Source of the DNA: an uncultured Eubacteriales bacterium
GTDB taxonomy: Bacteria; Bacillota; Clostridia; Peptostreptococcales; Anaerovoracaceae
Length of the DNA stretch: 10,927 nucleotides
Assembly: GCA_902797345.1 (NCBI GenBank)
Contig: CADBSL010000173.1
Location: 1 to 10,927 of the forward strand
Reading direction: 5' to 3'
Shown: positions 6,494 to 10,927 of the stretch, piece after piece
How the letters are laid out: the number at the start of each line of letters is the position of its first letter
How positions within the stretch are numbered: the first letter of the stretch is position 1
Made by a program: the position numbers and the translations under genes
The notes under the pieces: generated by a model
The model's database searches: none
Told to the model about the DNA's origin: nothing
The model's input: only the letters and a program-made list of their open reading frames with translations

Positions 6494-7859
6494 TTGCAGC
6501 TTCCTCCTCCTTTTTCTTTGCTTCTTCCTTAGCCTTGCGGGCTTCTTCCTCTGCCTTCAGCTGAGCGTTGTATTTGTTCAGCATGGCTTTGGAGAGTTTA
6601 TTCACCTGCACTAAAGGACGTTTGGCCGGGCAGACGAAGCTGCAGCAGCCGCATTCCATGCAGAGGTTGACTTTCAGTTCTTTCAGGTCTTCCGGCCGTT
6701 CCAGGCTGAAGGCCTTTTCGATGTCCGCCGGCATCAGCTTCAGCGGGCAGCGGGCGATGCACCGGCCGCATTTGATACAGGCAGTGGGTTCCGGTGGTTT
6801 GGCGTCCTTTTCGTCAAATGCCAGCACCGCATTGGTGTTCTTCAGCACCGGATTTTCCAGGTCCGGCACTGCGATCCCCATCATGGGTCCGCCATAGAGC
6901 ACCTTCCGGGGTTCTGTCTTGAACCCGCCGCAGGCCTCGAACAGGTCTTTCATCGGGGTGCCGATGGGGGCGATCACGTTCTGCGGATTCGCCACGGCAC
7001 TGCCGTCGATGGTGATGCACTTCTCCACCAGAGGCATCCCGGTCTGGATGTATTGAGCGATGGTGGCCAGGGTGGTGCAGTTGAGCACGATGGCGCCCAC
7101 GTCAATGGGCAGTTTCCCCTCCGGCACGATCTTGCCAATGGTATTGAAGATCAGCACTTTTTCACCGCCCTGTGGGTACATGGAGGGCAGGGCCGCCACT
7201 TCCACTCCCTGGGTAGTCTTGCAAAGTTCATTGAACTTGGCGATGCACTGAGGTTTATTGTCTTCGATGCCGATGATGATCCGCTTCGCCTGCAGGTATT
7301 TCTGCAGCATTTCCACACCGGCCCAGACCTCGTCGGTCCGGTCCAGCATCGTCCGGGTATCGGAGGTGATGTAGGGTTCGCACTCCGCTCCGTTGATGAT
7401 GATGGCATCCACCTTTTCCAGGTCCACCTTCAACTTGACGCTGGTGGGGAACCCCGCACCTCCCAGACCGACTACGCCGCTGTTGCGGACGGCTTCCAGG
7501 AAGCTTTCGTAATCCGTCACCGTAGGTGGAGTCAGGTCTTCCAGCACCGTCTGCTCTCCGTCGGAGTTGATCCGGATGGCAGGAACAGTGGAACCATTGG
7601 AAACGACCAATTCATCGATTTTGATAACTTTACCGGAAACGCCGGAATAGATGGGGGCAGATACGAATCCGCCGGCTTCCGCGATCAGCTGACCGACTTT
7701 CACATCTTCTCCGGGTTTAACTACCGGTTTCGCCGGTGCGCCGATGTGCATGGACATGGGAATCACCAGCTGCTGCGGCACCGGGATCCGGACCGCAGCC
7801 ATTTCTGCTGTGTTCTTTCTGTGAGGCACATGAGCACCATTCATTCTCTTGATCGGCAC
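6486..7859 (-). CDS. rnfC: Rnf complex subunit C, NADH/FMN-binding Fe-S protein
   Basis: RnfC is the peripheral cytoplasmic subunit where NAD+ is reduced (or NADH oxidised) through bound FMN. The 457 residues show an N-terminal barrel-sandwich region (about 35-85), the NADH/FMN domain with GLGGAGFPT (131-139) and INGAECEPYITSD (155-167), a SLBB-type region around 250-310, and two [4Fe-4S] motifs, CIKCGRCIARCP (C361, 364, 367, 371) and CMECGCCSFVCP (C400, 403, 406, 410). A Lys/Glu/Ala-rich tail (434-457) ends the protein. The start is GTG 7859, seven bases after AAGGAGG (7867-7873); no ATG is better placed. It is the first gene of the rnf operon, behind the promoter and Rex-like site at 7920-8013. 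Confidence 0.96.
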   Translation of the reverse strand: MPIKRMNGAHVPHRKNTAEMAAVRIPVPQQLVIPMSMHIGAPAKPVVKPGEDVKVGQLIAEAGGFVSAPIYSGVSGKVIKIDELVVSNGSTVPAIRINSDGEQTVLEDLTPPTVTDYESFLEAVRNSGVVGLGGAGFPTSVKLKVDLEKVDAIIINGAECEPYITSDTRTMLDRTDEVWAGVEMLQKYLQAKRIIIGIEDNKPQCIAKFNELCKTTQGVEVAALPSMYPQGGEKVLIFNTIGKIVPEGKLPIDVGAIVLNCTTLATIAQYIQTGMPLVEKCITIDGSAVANPQNVIAPIGTPMKDLFEACGGFKTEPRKVLYGGPMMGIAVPDLENPVLKNTNAVLAFDEKDAKPPEPTACIKCGRCIARCPLKLMPADIEKAFSLERPEDLKELKVNLCMECGCCSFVCPAKRPLVQVNKLSKAMLNKYNAQLKAEEEARKAKEEAKKKEEEAANE

Positions 7860-7866
7860 TTTTCAT

Positions 7867-7873
7867 CCTCCTT
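7867..7873 (-). promoter_or_regulatory. Ribosome binding site of rnfC
   Basis: AAGGAGG on the minus strand, seven bases from a GTG start. It decides in favour of the GTG at 7859 over the internal ATG codons further in. Confidence 0.85.
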
Positions 7874-7919
7874 CATTTGTGATTTTCACTGATTGCTATA
7901 CACTCAAAAACGCCTGAAA

Positions 7920-7937
7920 TCGTTGAAATTTTAACAA
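7920..7937 (-). promoter_or_regulatory. Candidate Rex operator in the rnf leader
   Basis: The minus strand reads TTGTTAAAATTTCAACGA. It matches 12 of the 14 fixed positions of the clostridial Rex consensus TTGTTAANNNNTTAACAA; one half-site is perfect. Rex represses energy-metabolism genes when NADH is low, and rnf genes belong to Rex regulons in some Clostridia. The site lies about 40 bases downstream of the predicted transcription start, so it would act as a roadblock. No rex gene is in the window. Confidence 0.6.
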
Positions 7938-7940
7938 TCC

Positions 7941-7978
7941 TGAGCGTTCACTTTACTGGCGTAAAGTCTAAACGCTCA
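7941..7978 (-). promoter_or_regulatory. 38-base stem-loop at the 5' end of the rnf transcript
   Basis: The arms TGAGCGTT (7941-7948) and AACGCTCA (7971-7978) pair perfectly. Inside them ACTTTAC (7950-7956) and GTAAAGT (7961-7967) pair around a four-base loop. Transcription from the promoter at 7985-8013 should begin at about 7978, so the RNA would start with this hairpin. No T run follows, so it is not a terminator. A 5' stabilising stem-loop or an operator for another regulator are both possible. Confidence 0.65.
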
Positions 7979-7984
7979 CGTTTC

Positions 7985-8013
7985 ATATTATCAAAAATTG
8001 TTGTCTGTTTCAA
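7985..8013 (-). promoter_or_regulatory. Sigma-A-type promoter of the rnf operon
   Basis: On the minus strand -35 TTGAAA (8008-8013) and -10 TAATAT (7985-7990) are separated by exactly 17 bases, with an AT-rich spacer. It is the only clear promoter between the EamA gene and rnfC. The rest of the 231-base gap (8014-8090) is AT-rich, with only a weak ATACAC/GTGTAT inverted repeat and no convincing terminator for the EamA gene. Confidence 0.75.
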
Positions 8014-8090
8014 TAGGGGCAGGACACTAATTTTTCTTTATACACCCTAAAAAAAGTCATGAAAAAGTGTATTTTTTGTCATTTATCCCT

Positions 8091-8984
8091 TTAGGACGAT
8101 GACAGTTCTGATTTCTCCAGTTTCCGAAGGCTCATCCTCCATTTGACGATGGCGGTGCCGATGATGATGATATAGCCCAAAACACTCATGGGATCGGGGA
8201 TCTGACTCAGGAAGAGGAATCCCCACAGCGCGGAAAAAACCACGTTGGAGAAGTCATAGACAGAGATCTCCCTGGCCGGCGCGTAGGCATAAGCTTTTGT
8301 GATGAAGATCTGGCCCCCCATAGCTGCCGCCCCCGTCAGGAACAGGAATGCCCACTGCCAGGCCGCGATGGGCCGATAGTCGAAGATCAGGGAGGGCAGG
8401 AAGCACAAACTGGAGAATCCGGAGAAGAAAAAGACGATGGTCATCCCATTCTGGCCCCGCTGCCGGAGTTTCCGAAGGTAAGTGTAGGCCAGTCCCGCAA
8501 AGCAGCCGGATCCCGCCCCGATCAGCGCCGGCAGAGACGCCATCATCCCCAGCCCGGGTTTGATGACGAAGACTGCCCCCAGGAAGGCCACTGCCACCGC
8601 AATCCATTCCCCGGCCTTCGCCACTTCTTTCAGCACTAAAGTGGAGAAGATAATGGCAAAGAAGGGGGAGAGTTTATTCAAAATGGAGGCATCGGAGATC
8701 GCCAGGTGATCCACCGCATAGAAATTCAGGGCGATCCCCAGAGTCCCGGCTCCGGCCCGGATCAGCATGTATTTCCAGTTGCCCGGCTCCACCACAAAGG
8801 GCTGCCTGGCCCGGATCATGACGACGGCAACCATGACGAAGGCTACCGCATTTCGAAAAAAGCACTTCTGCATCACCGGCACGTCCCCCGACAGCCGGAT
8901 GAACAGGCTCATCAGGGAAAAGCAGAAGGCTGAGGCGATGATGCAGGCGATGCCGAGTTTGATGTTTGAAACAGGTTTGTCCAT
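8091..8984 (-). CDS. EamA/DMT-family membrane transporter
   Basis: A 297-residue protein with about ten membrane helices in two EamA repeats (roughly residues 10-142 and 151-284), the classic drug/metabolite transporter architecture. The first repeat has IIASAFCFSLMSLFIRLSG and the end of that repeat has GEWIAVAVAFLGAVFVIKPG; the second repeat ends with PDPMSVLGYIIIIGTAIV. Members export or import amino acids, nucleosides or other metabolites, and the substrate cannot be told from sequence. The start ATG 8984 has AAAGGA six to seven bases upstream. It stands alone between the Fe-S assembly operon and the rnf operon and is not obviously linked to either. The C-terminus ends in a short charged and serine-rich tail. 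Confidence 0.88.
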   Translation of the reverse strand: MDKPVSNIKLGIACIIASAFCFSLMSLFIRLSGDVPVMQKCFFRNAVAFVMVAVVMIRARQPFVVEPGNWKYMLIRAGAGTLGIALNFYAVDHLAISDASILNKLSPFFAIIFSTLVLKEVAKAGEWIAVAVAFLGAVFVIKPGLGMMASLPALIGAGSGCFAGLAYTYLRKLRQRGQNGMTIVFFFSGFSSLCFLPSLIFDYRPIAAWQWAFLFLTGAAAMGGQIFITKAYAYAPAREISVYDFSNVVFSALWGFLFLSQIPDPMSVLGYIIIIGTAIVKWRMSLRKLEKSELSSS

Positions 8985-9008
8985 GAAGGGATCCTTTCTA
9001 TATGGGAT

Positions 9009-9143
9009 TCGTTTGGCACATACGGAGAAACATCTCGGGGCACGCTCTCGGTAACTGGAGCATACTAGAGCGATCTAGCCCGTAATGGGCGCCCGATTTC
9101 GGCGGGGAAGCTATTGTCGCCCCTCGCAGCCCGGAGTACAGTA
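9009..9143 (-). other. GC-rich leader of the EamA gene with alternative stems
   Basis: This gene-free stretch has no convincing promoter or reading frame but several inverted repeats. GGGC-A-CGCTCT (9038-9048) can pair with AGAGCG (9067-9072) and GCCC (9078-9081). GCCC (9078-9081) can instead pair with GGGC (9087-9090) around GTAAT. CTAGA-GCGA-TCTAG (9065-9078) is a further stem that, on the plus strand, closes a GNRA-type loop. It could be a structured RNA leader, or the remnant of an intergenic repeat. I do not recognise a known riboswitch. Confidence 0.3.
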
Positions 9144-9145
9144 AT

Positions 9146-9171
9146 AAAAAAGGAGCGGGAAATCCCGCCCC
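9146..9171 (-). terminator. Intrinsic terminator of the Fe-S assembly operon
   Basis: On the minus strand an eight-pair GC-rich stem (GGGGCGGG with CCCGCTCC, one G-T pair, loop ATTT) is followed by six T. It lies 12 bases after the stop codon of the SufB-like gene and has the textbook form. Confidence 0.88.
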
Positions 9172-9183
9172 ATAAAAACCGTC

Positions 9184-10107
9184 TTATTTCAGGAATCCGT
9201 CGATGATCTTTTCTTCGGCCTGCTCTTCCGTCAGCCCCAGAGTCATCAGTTTGATGATCTGTTCCCCGGCGATCTTGCCGATGGCAGCTTCGTGGATCAG
9301 AGCCGCATCCAGGTCGTTGGCTTCCAACTTCGGGATCGCCACGATCTTGGCATCTCCCATGATGATGGCGTCGCACTCGGTGTGACCGCTGCAGGGAGCA
9401 TTCCCCACGATGCCGGCGTCGAAGACCTGCTTGGAAGTGTCCTGAGCAACGGACCGGGAGACGACGTCTGCCTTGGAGTCTTTGCCATTGAGCTTCACAT
9501 CGTACATGCTGTACGCATACTGGTCGCCGTGGGTCAGGAGCCGTTCCCGGACGATCAATGTCGCTCCGGGGCCAACATCCGCCGTGGTTTCCCTTCTGGT
9601 GGAGTCCACTCCGCGGATCTGGACCATTTCCATTTCCATGTAGCTGCCTTCTTCCAGGTGGACTTCCGTCCCCGGATTCAGAAGACGCTTGCCGTTGCCA
9701 TCCCCGCTGCCGTAATGTTTTTCTACATATTTAACTTTGGAATTCTTCCCAACGAAGAACCGGTGGATCCCGTCGTGCTGAGAATCCTGGTCGCCGCAGT
9801 TGTCGATGCCGCAGCCGGCTACGATGACCACGTCGCAGTCTTCGCCCACATGGAAGTCGTTGTAGACCATTTCCTTCAGCCCGCTTTCGCTGATGACCAC
9901 CGGGATGTGGACGCTTTCGTTCTTCGTTCCGTCTTTGATATAAATATCGATGCCGCTGACTTCCGTCTTGGACACGATGTCGATGTTGGCGGTGGTGTTC
10001 CTCGCCGCTTTTTCACCGTTGGCACGGATATTGTAGGCACCTTCCGGCACCCCGTGGAGGTCTGCCACCTCTTCCAGCAATCTCATCTGGATCTCATCTA
10101 TCTGCAT
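9184..10107 (-). CDS. SufB/SufD-family Fe-S scaffold subunit (SmsB-like)
   Basis: This subunit partners the SufC-type ATPase and is expected to assemble Fe-S clusters in the cytoplasm. At 307 residues it is much shorter than E. coli SufB (about 495) and SufD (about 420); the N-terminal part is reduced and the beta-helix core is kept. The conserved C-terminal region is clear: PCSGHTECDAIIMGDAK (238-254; C239, H242, C245), IPKLEANDLDAALIHEAA (H272, E273) and a helical end (LTEEQAEEKIIDGF). More cysteines occur at 91, 99 and 104. I chose ATG 10107 because GGGAGG lies six bases upstream; the TTG at 10125 lies before that site. It overlaps the ATPase gene by 10 bases. It matches the minimal SUF-like (SMS) type of anaerobes and archaea, where one SufB-like protein replaces SufB and SufD. 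Confidence 0.87.
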   Translation of the reverse strand: MQIDEIQMRLLEEVADLHGVPEGAYNIRANGEKAARNTTANIDIVSKTEVSGIDIYIKDGTKNESVHIPVVISESGLKEMVYNDFHVGEDCDVVIVAGCGIDNCGDQDSQHDGIHRFFVGKNSKVKYVEKHYGSGDGNGKRLLNPGTEVHLEEGSYMEMEMVQIRGVDSTRRETTADVGPGATLIVRERLLTHGDQYAYSMYDVKLNGKDSKADVVSRSVAQDTSKQVFDAGIVGNAPCSGHTECDAIIMGDAKIVAIPKLEANDLDAALIHEAAIGKIAGEQIIKLMTLGLTEEQAEEKIIDGFLK

Positions 10108-10841
10108 GTCGCACCTCCCTGACAAATATTATCGCAGCCTTCATCGGACTGACCGCCCAGCAGCACCGGCAGGACCACTTCCTTCGGCCCGTGCATGGTG
10201 ATCTTCCCGGCGTTGATGACCACGATGTCGTCGGCGATCTTCATGATCCGCTCCTGATGGGAGATGATCATCACCGAGCCCTGGGTCTGTTCCCGCAGGA
10301 TCTCGAACACGTGGATCAGGTTCTGGAAACTCCACAGGTCGATGCCGGCTTCCGGTTCGTCGAACAGGGAGAAGTCGGTGTTTCTTGCCAGCAATGTGGC
10401 GATCTCGATCCGCTTCAGTTCGCCGCCGGAAAGGCTGGCGTTGACTTCACGGTCAATGTAGTCCTTGGCGCAAAGACCGCAAAGAGACAGGTATTCATAC
10501 ATCTGCTCCCGGCTCAGGAATTTCCCCGCCGCGATCTTCAGCAGGTCCTTGACCTGGATGCCTTTGAACCGAACCGGCTGCTGGAAGGCGTAGCTGATGC
10601 CCCGTTTCGCCCGGTCCGTCACACTCATTTCAGTAATATCCTCACCATTGAAAAAGATCTGCCCCGATGTGGGCTTTTCGATCCCGGCGATGAGCTTGGC
10701 TAATGTGGACTTCCCGCTGCCGTTGGGGCCAGTGATCACCACGAACCGGTCGTCGCCGATGGTCAGGTTCATATCTTTGATGATTTCTTTGGTTTCACCG
10801 TCTTCCTGGACGGAAAAACACAGATTTTTCAGTTCGATCAT
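10098..10841 (-). CDS. sufC: SufC-type ABC ATPase of Fe-S cluster assembly (SmsC-like)
   Basis: This soluble ABC ATPase drives conformational changes of its SufB-like partner. The 247 residues contain Walker A GPNGSGKST (38-46), Q-loop glutamine near 87, ABC signature LSGGE (137-141), Walker B SLFDEPEAG (158-166) with catalytic E162, and H-loop H195. FDEPEAGID and ISYAFQQPV are typical of SufC. The C-terminal tail is odd, with three cysteines (C236, C240, C246) after LLGGQSDEG. The start is ATG 10841 with AGGGGA nine bases upstream; the TTG at 10850 would sit directly on that site. First gene of a two-gene operon with its own promoter; no cysteine desulfurase, SufU or SufE is encoded in the window. 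Confidence 0.9.
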   Translation of the reverse strand: MIELKNLCFSVQEDGETKEIIKDMNLTIGDDRFVVITGPNGSGKSTLAKLIAGIEKPTSGQIFFNGEDITEMSVTDRAKRGISYAFQQPVRFKGIQVKDLLKIAAGKFLSREQMYEYLSLCGLCAKDYIDREVNASLSGGELKRIEIATLLARNTDFSLFDEPEAGIDLWSFQNLIHVFEILREQTQGSVMIISHQERIMKIADDIVVINAGKITMHGPKEVVLPVLLGGQSDEGCDNICQGGATCR

Positions 10842-10879
10842 AAAAATCAATCCCCTTGCTTTTCATTTCGTACCCATCT

Positions 10880-10908
10880 ATTATACACAGGTAACCGGGA
10901 AAAAACAA
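10880..10908 (-). promoter_or_regulatory. Sigma-A-type promoter of the sufC-sufB-like operon
   Basis: On the minus strand -10 TATAAT (10880-10885) is perfect, and TTGTTT (10903-10908) lies 17 bases upstream. The leader of about 30 bases is short and ends in AGGGGA. No IscR/RirA-like box is obvious. The remaining bases to the window edge (10909-10927) show nothing further. Confidence 0.75.
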
Positions 10909-10927
10909 GGGAATCTTCATAGACTAA

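Noticed and set aside
7053..7892. Plus-strand open frame of 279 codons opposite rnfC
   Set aside because: Antisense shadow of rnfC with no recognisable domain or ribosome binding site.
8040..8085. ATACAC/GTGTAT inverted repeat after the EamA gene as a terminator
   Set aside because: The stem is only six pairs with a long T-rich loop and no T run after it on the minus strand.
9292..10122. Plus-strand open frame of 276 codons opposite the SufB-like gene
   Set aside because: Antisense shadow; the minus-strand frame has the conserved SufB/D motifs and a proper ribosome binding site.
10842..10850. TTG start three codons upstream for sufC, and similar GTG/TTG starts for rnfB (3702) and the SufB-like gene (10125)
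   Set aside because: In each case the ribosome binding site would overlap or follow the start; the downstream ATG codons at 10841, 3696 and 10107 are correctly spaced.

Overview
The window looks like chromosomal DNA of an anaerobic, moderately GC-rich Bacillota. A clostridial or negativicute lineage fits best, because of the gene order rnfCDGEAB followed by NusG-II and Gx-transporter genes, the two-gene SufC/SufB-like Fe-S system, strong AGGAGG-type ribosome binding sites and sigma-A-like promoters. I cannot name the genus. All ten genes lie on the minus strand, so transcription runs from high to low coordinates. No rRNA, tRNA, CRISPR array, transposase or phage gene is visible, and no gene-free stretch exceeds 300 bases.

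From right to left, the first unit (10908 to 9146) is a complete two-gene operon: promoter, ABC-type ATPase (SufC/SmsC), scaffold subunit (SufB/SmsB), intrinsic terminator. It is a minimal SUF-like Fe-S assembly system. A leader of about 150 bases with several possible stems precedes a ten-helix EamA/DMT transporter (8984 to 8091). Next comes a regulatory region (8090 to 7860) with a good sigma-A promoter, a 38-base stem-loop at the predicted transcription start, a near-consensus Rex (NADH-sensing repressor) operator and a strong ribosome binding site. It drives the full Rnf complex rnfC-D-G-E-A-B (7859 to 2890), whose genes overlap or nearly abut. Rnf couples electron transfer between reduced ferredoxin and NAD+ to ion pumping.

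Below rnfB lies a repeat-rich zone. An inverted repeat of the widespread 'ILSEAKDL' type is followed by a T run and should end the rnf transcript. Four tandem 7-mers and an extended -10 promoter come next, and would restart transcription into a membrane-anchored NusG-domain-II protein, a Gx-family membrane protein and iorA. IorA is the alpha subunit of indolepyruvate:ferredoxin oxidoreductase; its 3' end lies beyond base 1. IorA makes reduced ferredoxin from aromatic 2-oxoacids and Rnf can oxidise it, so the neighbourhood makes metabolic sense.

The most striking observation is a short GC-rich palindromic element present three times: once just before the Gx gene, and twice inside iorA. Both iorA copies are in frame, in the same orientation and same codon phase, and add about 20 residues each. 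Its core has no stop codon in any of the six frames, and its main hairpin varies between copies with compensating changes. This resembles the protein-coding palindromic elements known from Rickettsia, but in an anaerobic Bacillota ferredoxin oxidoreductase.
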